From the NCBI RefSeq assembly GCF_002723835.1, contig NZ_BEWG01000020.1:168206-210127 (forward strand): 41,922 bases of DNA. The letters are read 5' to 3'. A program made the translations under genes and the position numbers. The DNA comes from Mycobacterium sp. shizuoka-1 (GTDB taxonomy: Bacteria; Actinomycetota; Actinomycetes; Mycobacteriales; Mycobacteriaceae). Below, one piece after another: positions 8,087-16,209 of this stretch. The notes below the pieces were generated by a model. The model was not told where the DNA came from, did not search any database, and was given only the letters and a program-made list of their open reading frames with translations. How positions within the stretch are numbered: the stretch's first letter is position 1; every line of letters begins with the position of its first letter.

Positions 8087-8116
8087 AGATTAGCACTCGG
8101 GCAGTAAGAGTGCTAA
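8087..8116 (-). promoter_or_regulatory. hsp20 promoter overlapped by a perfect CIRCE operator (HrcA site)
   Basis: The sequence TTAGCACTC-N9-GAGTGCTAA at 8090-8116 is an exact CIRCE element, the operator of the heat-shock repressor HrcA. Read leftward, the same bases supply a -35 TTAGCA (8111-8116), an 18-bp spacer and a -10 TAATCT (8087-8092). Bound HrcA would therefore cover the promoter. The start of hsp20 is about 70 bases downstream. The rightward lipoprotein gene begins 66 bases on the other side and might also feel the repressor. Confidence 0.93.
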
Positions 8117-8181
8117 TACTTTTCGACCGGATCTCGCCCGGTCGCGGGTAGGCTGGGCCGGGTTTTCGCGAAGGGACGAGA

Positions 8182-8790
8182 TTGCGCAGGATGACGTTAC
8201 GGCTGTCGGCCGCGTTGACGGCCGCGCTGGTGGTGGCCATCGCGGGTTGTTCGGAGGACGCGAAGCCGGTAGCGGTGAAATGCGACGAAGTGTCGGTGCC
8301 GATGGCCGACATCCCGACCCGCACCGATCAGGAGCCGCGACTGCGGTTGCCGCAACCGCAGGGCTGGGAGCGCACCACCAAGTTGGACTCCGAGACGATC
8401 CGGTTCGCGCTGCGCAACGAAAGCCTCACCGACGCGGGGTTCACCCCCAACGCGGTCGTGACGCTGCAGAAGGTGGGGTCCGACCTGGGCAAGCCGCAGC
8501 AGATTCTCGACGCCCAGAACACCCAGCTGGTGTCGAAGCTGAAGGTCAAGGATCTGAAGTCCGCCCCGGCGCAGGTGTGCGGGTCACCGGCGCAATCGAC
8601 CAGCTACACCGCCCCGGCGATGGGCAAGATCCCGGCTCGCAACGCGACCTCACTCGCGGTGGTCTATCAGGCCGGTGACGTCAACTACGTCACCACGCTG
8701 ACAGTGCAGACGATCAAGCCCGACAACCCTACCTACGCCGCCGATTCCGCGGTGATTCTCAAGGGATTCCAGATACTCCCGCCTAAATAG
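8182..8790 (+). CDS. LpqN/LpqT-family lipoprotein
   Basis: A 202-aa exported lipoprotein. A hydrophobic signal ends in the lipobox VAIAGC (cysteine near residue 23), followed by the LpqN-type domain with PRLRLPQPQGWE, VVTLQKVG and the conserved cysteines KCDEV and AQVCGSPA. LpqN proteins are mycobacterial cell-envelope lipoproteins, some of which interact with envelope-building or virulence factors. A TTG start at 8182 is preferred because AAGGGACGAG lies just upstream. An in-frame ATG at 8191 is the alternative. A -10 candidate TAGGCT is at 8149-8154. Confidence 0.85.
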   Translation: MRRMTLRLSAALTAALVVAIAGCSEDAKPVAVKCDEVSVPMADIPTRTDQEPRLRLPQPQGWERTTKLDSETIRFALRNESLTDAGFTPNAVVTLQKVGSDLGKPQQILDAQNTQLVSKLKVKDLKSAPAQVCGSPAQSTSYTAPAMGKIPARNATSLAVVYQAGDVNYVTTLTVQTIKPDNPTYAADSAVILKGFQILPPK

Positions 8791-9739
8791 CGACCGGCGT
8801 GACCTCGGCGCCGCTCAGCCTCTCGGTGCAGTGATCGCACGCGAGTTCGCCGGTGAAGCCGGCCCCGCACTCCCGATGCGTCATCACCACCGCGGGACCT
8901 TCGGGGGCCTGGAACCACCACTGGGCCCATTGCAGGGCGGCGGTCAGCACCGGGAAGAACGCCAGACCCTTCTCAGTCAACAGATAGGCGGCCCGCTCGG
9001 GGCCCGAGCGCTCGGTCGGCGCGGTGGTCAGCACACCGATGTGGCAGAAGGTCTGCAGCCGCTCGGCCAGCAGGCTCGGCGGTGCCCCCAATTGCGTCTG
9101 AAAATCGGTGAAGCGGGTGGTGCCCAGGAAGGCGGCCACCAGAAGAGCTGCCGCCCAGCGATTCCCGAGGATGCTCATGGTCTCGGGAAACAGGCCCGCA
9201 TGCCGGGCGGTGGCGTCGCTCTCCGAGCGGCGCCGTGTCGAGGCGGCGGGCGCCGAGCGAGACCACGTCCCGCTGGGCCCCAGGCTCAGGGCCACCTCCG
9301 CGCCCGCGACTGCGGCGTGACAGGCGTTGCACCGCAACTGTGGGGTGAAGTACGACCCGCAGGCGGTGTGGCACATGGCGGGCAGGTTCTCGCGATGCCC
9401 GGTCACCCAGTTGCGTTCCCAACCCCAGATGGACAGCAACGCCGGCCACAGCGACCGGCCGCGCTCGGTGATCAGATACTCGGTCCGCGCCCGGGTGGAG
9501 GCATGCACCTTGCGGGTCAGCAGGCCGTCGTCGACCAGCGTCCGCAACCGGTTGGTCAGAACCGAATTCGAGATCGGCAAGCGGGCCATGAACTGGCTGT
9601 ACCGGCTGGCGCCCAACAGCGCCTGCTGGACGATCAGCAGGTTCCACTCGTCGCCGAGCAGGCCCAGCATCCGGCCGATGGCATTGGGGCCATCGGGCGC
9701 CAGGACGGTGGGTGTCCCGGCGGGTACGGTATCGCCCAC
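8783..9739 (-). CDS. Tandem HxlR-type regulator with two zinc-ribbon-like motifs
   Basis: A 318-aa protein holding two HxlR winged-helix domains. The first is IGRMLGLLGDEWNLLIVQQALLG...SVLTNRLRTLVDDGLL (about residues 18-105). The second is MSILGNRWAAALLVAAFLGTTRF...SLLAERLQTF (about 188-270). Each is followed by the same spacing H-x2-C-x9-C-x2-C (HTAC...CNAC and HREC...CDHC), probably a zinc ribbon. HxlR proteins normally are single-domain dimers that sense electrophiles or oxidants, so this chain may act as an internal dimer. The GTG start (9737-9739) shares its first base with the stop of the carotenoid oxygenase gene (TAGTG), indicating coupled translation. Confidence 0.88.
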   Translation of the reverse strand: MGDTVPAGTPTVLAPDGPNAIGRMLGLLGDEWNLLIVQQALLGASRYSQFMARLPISNSVLTNRLRTLVDDGLLTRKVHASTRARTEYLITERGRSLWPALLSIWGWERNWVTGHRENLPAMCHTACGSYFTPQLRCNACHAAVAGAEVALSLGPSGTWSRSAPAASTRRRSESDATARHAGLFPETMSILGNRWAAALLVAAFLGTTRFTDFQTQLGAPPSLLAERLQTFCHIGVLTTAPTERSGPERAAYLLTEKGLAFFPVLTAALQWAQWWFQAPEGPAVVMTHRECGAGFTGELACDHCTERLSGAEVTPVAI

Positions 9740-11256
9740 TACAGCCCGATCGCCTCGGCGGCCGAATCGGTGGCACGCCAGCGGCGCAACGCATCGCCAG
9801 CCACCCAGGTGGAGTGGGTGCCGCTGGAGATCCGTTCCGGCAGTTGAAGTTTGCACACCGGCCCGTCGGGGAGCCGGGCGGCGTCGAACACCAGGCAGTA
9901 CGACGCGTCGGCGGTCATATCGGAGGTCAACGTCACCAGGTAGCCGTCGTCCTCGGCCTGGCTACCGGCCCGGGGCGCCATGGCCGTCTCACTTCCGTAG
10001 ACGCCGTCGTCGAAGCGGTAATGCTGCTCGGCGCCGGTGTGCACGTCGTGGCGGACCAGTCCGTCGAACAGGAACCAGCCCGGCTTGCCAGTGGCCGCAT
10101 AGGTGTAGCGGTACGGCTCACCGAGATGCCCGCTGTTGATCATGCCGAACTCGGTGATGGTGTCCGACAGCGGTTCTTCGGTGAGACCGCCGGTGCGCAG
10201 GTTGAGCCGCCAGCGGTGCAGCCTGGTCTGCATCCGGTCGAGAGCAAGGAACCGGAAGGCCCGCTGCCACTTGGTGCCGGTGCCGTTGTCCGTCGGCTCC
10301 GGGTCGCCCTGGAAGAAGCCATCCAGCACGATCTCGTCGCCGTCCTCGTAGGCGTTCACGAAGTGCAGGACATAGGTGGGATCGGCCTCGAACCAGTGGA
10401 TGTCGCTGCTGCTCCCGCGGCGGGGCAGCACCCCCAACCGTGAGGGCGTGTCCCGGTGAAAACGGGCGACGTGCAGGTCGCGCTCCAACAGCTCGGGATC
10501 CCAGAACAGCGGAAAGTCGTTGAGGATGACGTAGTTTCGGGTGAAGGCCATGTCGTGCGGCAGCCGTGGGCCGGGCAGCGGGACGTCGGTGTGGTGCACC
10601 AGGTCGTCGTTCGCGTCGACCACGCCGTAGCGCAGGTACGGTGCGGACTTCGAGTAGCTGAAGAACAGCATCTCGCCGGTGCGATCGTCAACCTTGGGAT
10701 GTGCCGAGACTCCCCAGTCGGCCGGGAACGCGCCGTTGAACGTCTCCTTGCCGAGGGTTTCGGCCGAGTACGGGTCGACCCGGTACAGGTCGCCGCACTG
10801 GTAGAAGCTCGTCAGCGCGGTGCCGCGGTGCACCACCACGTCGGTGCTGGACGCGTCCTTCAGCAGCGTGCGGGCGCCCCAGCCGTGGTCCACCTTCGCC
10901 AGCGACAGCGGCTCGGCCAGTCCAGGCCAGAGCGGGCCGCCGGCGGCGTTTTCCGCCGCGAATCCGTCGGTGCGGACAAACCGGTTGCGGTAGAACGCTT
11001 TTCCATCGCGGAATCCGACGATGTGCAGCATCCCGTCGCCGTCGAAGGGGTGGTAGGCCTTGAACGCCGGATGTAGGGGATTCTCGGTGTTGCGTAGGTA
11101 GATCCCGTCGAGGTCGACGGGAATCTCGCCGTCCACCACGGTGAGATCGTCGGCGCGCCACTCGGCGGTCTGTGGCCGCCACGGTCCGGTGCGGTAGGGG
11201 TGGTCGTCGTCCTCGGGCAGGGTGGACAGGAACTTCCCGACGATCTCAGTGTCCAT
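9739..11256 (-). CDS. Carotenoid cleavage oxygenase (RPE65/CCD family)
   Basis: A 505-aa non-heme iron dioxygenase of the carotenoid/stilbene cleavage family. The four expected iron-ligand histidines can be placed at about H186 (SAHPKVD), H234 (LPHDMAF), H298 (YVLHFVN) and H481 (SGTHSTW). The YHPFDGDGMLH block near residue 70 is also typical. It cleaves a double bond in a polyene or stilbene-like substrate in the cytoplasm or at the membrane. It overlaps the thiolase gene by 11 bases and is coupled to the HxlR gene. The thiolase-oxygenase pair matches what I recall of Rv0914c-Rv0913c. Confidence 0.92.
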   Translation of the reverse strand: MDTEIVGKFLSTLPEDDDHPYRTGPWRPQTAEWRADDLTVVDGEIPVDLDGIYLRNTENPLHPAFKAYHPFDGDGMLHIVGFRDGKAFYRNRFVRTDGFAAENAAGGPLWPGLAEPLSLAKVDHGWGARTLLKDASSTDVVVHRGTALTSFYQCGDLYRVDPYSAETLGKETFNGAFPADWGVSAHPKVDDRTGEMLFFSYSKSAPYLRYGVVDANDDLVHHTDVPLPGPRLPHDMAFTRNYVILNDFPLFWDPELLERDLHVARFHRDTPSRLGVLPRRGSSSDIHWFEADPTYVLHFVNAYEDGDEIVLDGFFQGDPEPTDNGTGTKWQRAFRFLALDRMQTRLHRWRLNLRTGGLTEEPLSDTITEFGMINSGHLGEPYRYTYAATGKPGWFLFDGLVRHDVHTGAEQHYRFDDGVYGSETAMAPRAGSQAEDDGYLVTLTSDMTADASYCLVFDAARLPDGPVCKLQLPERISSGTHSTWVAGDALRRWRATDSAAEAIGL

Positions 11257-12475
11257 CGTCTGCCGACCTGATCACGAAACTGACTGTGGTGGCGGTACTC
11301 CCGCCGAAGTTGAGGGTACCGAAACGGCGCGCTCCGTCGACCTGATAGTCACCGGCCAGGTCGCTGACCTGTTTGGCGGCGTCAAGCATCATCCGGATGC
11401 CCGACGCACCCACCGGATGCCCGCCGCCGATCAGCCCGCCGCTCGGGTTGATCGGCAGACGGCCGCCGATCTGGATCTCGCCGTTCTCGATCGCCTTCCA
11501 GGACTCGCCGGGGCCGGTCAGGCCGATGTGATCGATGGCCAGATACTCACTCGGGGTGAAGCAGTCGTGCACCTCGAAGCCGTCGAGGTCGTCGATCCCG
11601 ACGCCGGCCCGGCCGAACGCGTCGTGTACGGCGGCTCGAACGTGCGGCACCACATACGGGTTGGCCGCGTCATGGTCGAGTTTCTGGCGCAGACCGAGTC
11701 CGACCGTGCGGTGACCCCAGCCCTCGATCAACCCGATCGGGCGCACCCCGGGGTGATCGCGGAGGAAGTCGTCGTTGACCAGCACGATGCCGGCCCCGCC
11801 GTCGGTCATCTGGCTGCAGTCGTAACGACGGATCCGGCCCTCCACGGGCGGGTTGACGGTGTCGTCGCTGCCGCCCGACGCGAGATCGGGGACCTGCCAG
11901 TCGCGAGTCTGGGCGTTGGGGTTGCGCCGCGCGTTGGCGAAGTTCGTTGTCGCGATTGCGTGCAGGTGGGCATCGTCGAGTCCGAAGCGGCGGTCGTACT
12001 CCGCGGCGACCTGCGAGAACATCGACGGCCACACGTACTTGGCATCGGTGGCCTCGTGACCGGTCCAGGCCGCGGTACCGAGGTGGGCGGCGGCGGTGTC
12101 GCCGGGCACCGTCTTCTCCAACTCGACGCCGACCACCAGTGCGGTGCGGTAGTTGCCGGCGCGCAGGTCGGCCATCGCCGCCAACGCGGCCACGCTGCCG
12201 GAGGCGCAGGCCGCCTCGTGCCGAGTGGCCGGGGTGTCCCACAACCCCTCGTGCACGGTGGCCGGCATGGCACCGAGGTGTCCTTGTTGGGAGAACAGCT
12301 CCCCGAACGCGTTGGCGACGTGGACGACGCCGATGTCGACGGCGTCGATCATCGACTCAGCCAGAGTCATATCGACGACCTCGCGGGTCAGCGCCGCGAA
12401 GTCGTGGCCTTCCCGGGCGAAGTTTCGAGCGAAGTCGCTCTGGTAGCCACCGAGAATCCAGACGTTGCCTGCCAC
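11246..12475 (-). CDS. Thiolase-family protein (SCP-x/lipid-transfer type acetyl-CoA acetyltransferase)
   Basis: A 409-aa thiolase-fold protein. The nucleophile cysteine is C90 (HEAACASGS). The HDCFTPSEY block replaces the NEAF motif, as is common in SCP2/SCP-x type thiolases, and the GGGHPVGASG block holds the catalytic His. The family catalyses thiolytic cleavage or condensation of acyl-CoAs, often in sterol or branched-chain metabolism. It is the first gene of a leftward three-gene operon with the carotenoid oxygenase and the HxlR regulator. It starts at a GTG (12473-12475) with no strong Shine-Dalgarno. Confidence 0.88.
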   Translation of the reverse strand: MAGNVWILGGYQSDFARNFAREGHDFAALTREVVDMTLAESMIDAVDIGVVHVANAFGELFSQQGHLGAMPATVHEGLWDTPATRHEAACASGSVAALAAMADLRAGNYRTALVVGVELEKTVPGDTAAAHLGTAAWTGHEATDAKYVWPSMFSQVAAEYDRRFGLDDAHLHAIATTNFANARRNPNAQTRDWQVPDLASGGSDDTVNPPVEGRIRRYDCSQMTDGGAGIVLVNDDFLRDHPGVRPIGLIEGWGHRTVGLGLRQKLDHDAANPYVVPHVRAAVHDAFGRAGVGIDDLDGFEVHDCFTPSEYLAIDHIGLTGPGESWKAIENGEIQIGGRLPINPSGGLIGGGHPVGASGIRMMLDAAKQVSDLAGDYQVDGARRFGTLNFGGSTATTVSFVIRSADDGH

Positions 12476-12713
12476 AGCGCCGAAGTTACTACAGCTAAAA
12501 GAGTAGCGGGCCGGAATGCCCGAGCCGCGGCGAGGGGAGGCGGTCCCATCGGCTCGCGGTCTGAACCGACAGGACCTCGGCGGGCGTGGGTGTCGACCAC
12601 CGCGCCCGCTTCAGCGCAGCATTGCCAGGGCCGATCATCCACAAACGTCGTCGTCGGGTGGGGCGGCGAGTGGTTTCGGTTAGTTTCGATGGGCTTCGGG
12701 GAACACCACACCG
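12476..12713. promoter_or_regulatory. Divergent intergenic region, thiolase operon / GAF-ANTAR gene
   Basis: These 238 bases separate two divergent genes and must contain both promoters. An A/T-richer stretch at about 12485-12510 with an imperfect CTAC...GTAG inverted repeat lies just upstream of the thiolase start and could be an operator. I see no ORF and no strong terminator. Confidence 0.4.
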
Positions 12714-13397
12714 ATGTCTAGGTCCAACCACGATCTGGCGCAGCGGATGGCCGAGCTGTCCCGGGCCACCGCCCTGCCGCGCGATGTCGACGAGGTTCTC
12801 GCCGGCGTGACGGCTGCGGCGGCCGAGATGATTCCGGGCACCGACACCTGCGGTGTGTTGTTGATCGGCAAGGGCGGCAAGTTCGAATCGCTGTTCGGCA
12901 CCTCCGAGCTCATCTACGAGCTCGACGCGCTGCAGGAGACGTGCGGGGAAGGTCCCTGTATTCAGGCGGCGATCGATGAGCTGATCGTGCGGACCGACGA
13001 TTTCACCACGGAACGTCGTTGGCCCAAGTACAGCAGTGCAGTCGCCGAACTCGGGGTGCGCAGTGGCCTGTCGTTCAAGCTGTACACCAGCGAGTCGACC
13101 GCCGGCGCGCTCAATCTGTTCGGGCTGGCGCCGCACGCGTTCGACGGTCAGTCCGAGGCGATCGGCTCGGTGCTGGCCGCGCACGCGGCATCGGCGATCA
13201 TCGCCAGCCGCCACGGCGAGCAGCTGGAGTCGGCGTTGACCACCCGCGACGTGATCGGCCAGGCCAAGGGCGTGATCATGGAACGCTTCAATGTCGACGC
13301 CATGCGGGCGTTCGAGATGCTGCGGGAGCTGTCACAGACCACCAACACCAGGCTTGTCGACATCGCGAACCGGGTGATCGAGACCCGGGGCGATTAG
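12714..13397 (+). CDS. GAF and ANTAR domain RNA-binding antitermination regulator
   Basis: A 227-aa cytoplasmic two-domain protein. An N-terminal GAF sensor domain (about residues 15-160, with GVLLIGKGGKFESLFGTS and GEGPCIQAA) is joined by a helix to a C-terminal ANTAR domain (about 165-222, ALTTRDVIGQAKGVIMERF...AFEMLRELSQTTNTRLVDIA). ANTAR domains bind paired-hairpin RNAs and promote antitermination. Related mycobacterial proteins control lipid and redox genes. The signal sensed by the GAF domain is unknown. It lies 49 bases before the diguanylate cyclase gene and may be co-transcribed with it. Confidence 0.92.
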   Translation: MSRSNHDLAQRMAELSRATALPRDVDEVLAGVTAAAAEMIPGTDTCGVLLIGKGGKFESLFGTSELIYELDALQETCGEGPCIQAAIDELIVRTDDFTTERRWPKYSSAVAELGVRSGLSFKLYTSESTAGALNLFGLAPHAFDGQSEAIGSVLAAHAASAIIASRHGEQLESALTTRDVIGQAKGVIMERFNVDAMRAFEMLRELSQTTNTRLVDIANRVIETRGD

Positions 13398-13446
13398 CTC
13401 CTCGGTATCGTGACCATAGTTTTTCCGGTACTGCGGGGGTTGGGCC

Positions 13447-14574
13447 ATGTCGAGTGCTGTGCTCGAGCGGTGGTGGCGCACCTCTGACCACTACGACTGG
13501 TTGAGCGCTTACCTGGCCGACCGAGGCATGCGCGGGGCCACCCGGGCCCTGATGGCGTTCCTCGCGAGTTCGTTCGTCGCGTGTCTGCTGGCGTTGCTCG
13601 GATCCGCCGACGGCCCGACCGGGACCGTGCCCATCACCCTGACCTGGCTGGCGGTGCTCGGTGGCATCGGCGGGGCGGTGCTGTTCGCCGTGCGCTGGCC
13701 GACGCGGCGCGAGGCCTTCGTCTTCGCCGTGGTCACCAACGCATCGATCGCGATGGCGTGTCTGGCCTATCCGAGGGCGCTGCCTTCGGTGGTCGGGTGT
13801 ATCGCGTTCGCCACCATCGGTGCCTATATCGCGTTCTTCCTCACCACCGGGTTCGTGCTGTACAACTTCGCCGTCGCCGCGGCGGTGGTGACCAGCGGTG
13901 CGGCGCGGATGGCCGCCGAGGGACAACCGGTTCTGGCCGCGGTGGACTGGTGGTTGATCATCCAGATCAACATCGCGCTTCCGCTGGCGATCCAGATACT
14001 GGTCCGCGCGCTGGGGGCGGATCTGCTTCGCGCCGAACGTGATCCGTTGACGGGGTTGCTGAACCGACGGACCTTCCACCGCGACACCTCGGGCTTGATC
14101 GAGATGGCCCGGGCCTCAGGCGCCTATCTGGTGGTGGCGTTGATCGATCTGGACGCGTTCAAGGCGGTCAACGACCGGTACGGGCACGCGGCCGGCGACG
14201 AGGCGCTGGTGCATGTCGCCCAAGCCATCACGCAGACCGCCGGCGACATCGCGGTCGTCGCGCGCAGTGGCGGCGAGGAGTTCCTGCTTGCAACGACGTC
14301 GCCGACCGCGGACTGCCGGGAGTTGGCGCACCGGATCTGCACGGCGATCGCGCAGTCGCCGGCGGGGGTCACCGCCAGCGTCGGCACCAGCGCGGTGCGG
14401 CCGAACGAGGCCCACGGGAACGACAAGCTTCTGGTCGACCAGCTCGTCGCCACCGCCGACTGGGCCATGTATCGGGCCAAACGCGCCGGCGGAAACGGCT
14501 TTCGCCACCAGGACACCGATTCGATCGGACGGCGACCGCCCGGGTTGGAAGGCGACGTGAGTCAATCCGCCTGA
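13447..14574 (+). CDS. Membrane-bound GGDEF diguanylate cyclase
   Basis: A 375-aa protein with six N-terminal membrane helices (about residues 35-195) and a C-terminal GGDEF domain beginning RDPLTGLLNRRTFHRD. The active-site motif is GGEEF (ARSGGEEFLLA) and the substrate-binding NDRYGHAAGDEAL block is intact, so c-di-GMP synthesis from two GTP is expected. The RxxD inhibitory site five residues before GGEEF is absent, so product inhibition at that site is unlikely. The membrane domain may sense an unknown signal. Its stop is followed by about 560 bases of unassigned DNA. Confidence 0.92.
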   Translation: MSSAVLERWWRTSDHYDWLSAYLADRGMRGATRALMAFLASSFVACLLALLGSADGPTGTVPITLTWLAVLGGIGGAVLFAVRWPTRREAFVFAVVTNASIAMACLAYPRALPSVVGCIAFATIGAYIAFFLTTGFVLYNFAVAAAVVTSGAARMAAEGQPVLAAVDWWLIIQINIALPLAIQILVRALGADLLRAERDPLTGLLNRRTFHRDTSGLIEMARASGAYLVVALIDLDAFKAVNDRYGHAAGDEALVHVAQAITQTAGDIAVVARSGGEEFLLATTSPTADCRELAHRICTAIAQSPAGVTASVGTSAVRPNEAHGNDKLLVDQLVATADWAMYRAKRAGGNGFRHQDTDSIGRRPPGLEGDVSQSA

Positions 14575-15077
14575 TGCTCGGCGCGGATCATCGAAGCTGG
14601 TCGCCGGGGAACCCCCGAGACGGATGGACATCGAACACGAAGAAACAGTGGAAGATTGACTTAGCGCCAACGGCGGCTACCTGGCCCGCTCGGCGACCTC
14701 CAGCAGCAGGCCGTGAGCAATACATCCCTCAACCGCAAGAGCGCGAGTGTCCATAGCGACCACCACCCTGTCGACTGAAGGCGTTTTCGACCACGACCGC
14801 ATGCTGTGGAAGCCCAGGCGCGGCGCCACGGCAATCGCGGACAAGTTCGTATCGACGCGAGCAGCTTTCAAGGACATGAATGAAGACAGCCGCTGGAACC
14901 CGTAGGTGCGAGAAGACCGGTCCGACGCGGAACGCGCAGAGGCCCGGCTGCTCCTTTTCGGGCATCAATCGCTGGTTGAGCACGCGCGGTCGGAACTGGC
15001 GGGATGTGTAAACGGCACCACCAACGGCGGTGCCAAACAAGCAGTAATCCACATTATGCGCTAGCGCCAACCTGGCA
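14575..15077. other. Gene-poor region at the left edge of the accessory block
   Basis: About 500 bases with no convincing gene. Both strands have open frames of 50-120 codons but none is recognisable. One short plus-strand frame, GTG at about 14746 to TAG at about 14904, has plausible composition only. The motif TAGCGCCAAC occurs at about 14662 and again at about 15063, close to where the A+T-rich segment begins. I see no tRNA, recombinase N-terminus or insertion sequence. Confidence 0.4.
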
Positions 15078-15106
15078 TTGCTTTTTCTCACCATTTAGTG
15101 TAATAG
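15078..15106 (+). promoter_or_regulatory. Candidate promoter of the A+T-rich gene
   Basis: TTGCTT (15078-15083), a 17-bp spacer and TAATAG (15101-15106) make a sigma-70-like promoter in an unusually A+T-rich stretch. A strong Shine-Dalgarno AAGGAG follows at 15121-15126, ten bases before the ATG. A second -10 possibility, TAGTGT, lies just upstream at 15096-15101. Confidence 0.4.
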
Positions 15107-15136
15107 ATACAAGTAAATTTAAGGAGCACTTATACC

Positions 15137-16054
15137 ATGGTCGCCAACTCGGATCAGTTGCCGCAAAGCCCAGGCAACCCAAACAACAACGACAAAAAAT
15201 ACAATAAACTCAAAAAGGGAATTGGCGCGCTCGTATTAGGTGGCCTAGCCATCCTAGGATATGAAACCGTCGTCAAAGATCACATAGGACACGATGTCGA
15301 CAAAATCGCCCTTGACACAGTCCAAGACAAGCTTGCCGAACAAAAAGCAGAAAGCACTAGGGCAGAGCGCCCAGCCAACCTCAATGTAAGCAATGCAACC
15401 CCTGATCAGTTCCTCAACGAACGATACTTCACCGCCCAAGAACGACTCGACTGGGCATATAGTGTGCTTAATCAAGCCTCTATCAACCCCGAATTTACTG
15501 GCAAAACTCTGCTAGAAGAGCATTACGAAAAAGTACGAAAACGATTCAACGAGCAAGAAGCGGCGGGTGGCTATGAATACATTAAAAGCTTTGTCCCTCA
15601 GTCCGAGCAAATGTCCGGAGACGAAATCTTTACTCTGTTCACAACAATCCAAGACATCCAGCAAAATTCTGATCTCCCTGAAAATACCCGACTTAAACTA
15701 AGTGGTGCAATATTCGATGACTTCACTTCAACTACGTTTAAGGGGCACCAGAGGCTCGTTGAAGGGGGCGGCAGCGATGTCGTACTCCGAGGAGTGAATG
15801 TCTCTTCAGTAAACGGTAAAACGATTGAATCGCCTGTGTTCCACGACGGGACTCTACCCAACGGATACACCGCAGCCGGTGTTCCATCGAAAATTGTTGA
15901 CGGAATGATCAGTGGCCTGTCTAGTGGCACCGTAACTTTTCAGGCAACCTTCCAATTCCATGGCGGCAAACCTGTGATCGTCGATATCCAGAACTATTCA
16001 GGTGGATACGGCCCCCTCGACGCCAGCTACATCCAATCAATTCCCGCGAATTAA
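15137..16054 (+). CDS. A+T-rich membrane-anchored protein of unknown function
   Basis: A 305-aa protein I do not recognise. A polar, asparagine-rich and lysine-rich N-terminus (residues 1-28) precedes one hydrophobic segment (GIGALVLGGLAILGYETVV, about 29-47), giving a type II membrane anchor with the remainder outside. The outer part is helical and acidic to about residue 190 and then beta-rich, ending VIVDIQNYSGGYGPLDASY. An NTF2-like fold, as in VirB8/TcpC-type conjugation proteins, is conceivable but unproven. Codons such as AAA, AAT and TTA are frequent, unlike neighbouring genes, which signals recent transfer. It has its own promoter and a strong ribosome binding site, so it is probably expressed. 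Confidence 0.75.
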   Translation: MVANSDQLPQSPGNPNNNDKKYNKLKKGIGALVLGGLAILGYETVVKDHIGHDVDKIALDTVQDKLAEQKAESTRAERPANLNVSNATPDQFLNERYFTAQERLDWAYSVLNQASINPEFTGKTLLEEHYEKVRKRFNEQEAAGGYEYIKSFVPQSEQMSGDEIFTLFTTIQDIQQNSDLPENTRLKLSGAIFDDFTSTTFKGHQRLVEGGGSDVVLRGVNVSSVNGKTIESPVFHDGTLPNGYTAAGVPSKIVDGMISGLSSGTVTFQATFQFHGGKPVIVDIQNYSGGYGPLDASYIQSIPAN

Positions 16055-16189
16055 ACGACAGCCTTCTCCGTATTCTGACCGCGTCTGCCCGCTGAAGCTT
16101 GCGCAGTAGCTTTGCGGCAGTGGTTATTTAACTCTCGATGTCAGCAAACTCATTGTTTTGTGATCAAATCCTCGCACGGCGTGTTAATT

Positions 16190-16209
16190 CTTTCATAAAT
16201 TTTTGAAAG
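16190..16209. repeat. A+T-rich inverted repeat before the recombinase breakpoint
   Basis: CTTTCA and TGAAAG form a 6-bp inverted repeat around an A/T core (16190-16209), directly left of the point where recombinase homology begins. The gap from 16055 to 16189 holds no ORF that I can support. The repeat could be an operator, a weak hairpin or an insertion end. Confidence 0.35.

Noticed and set aside
14677..15094. Open frames on the minus strand left of the A+T-rich gene
   Set aside because: They are of 65-120 codons in high-G+C DNA, lack ribosome binding sites and match nothing I recognise. Overlapping open frames exist on the other strand.
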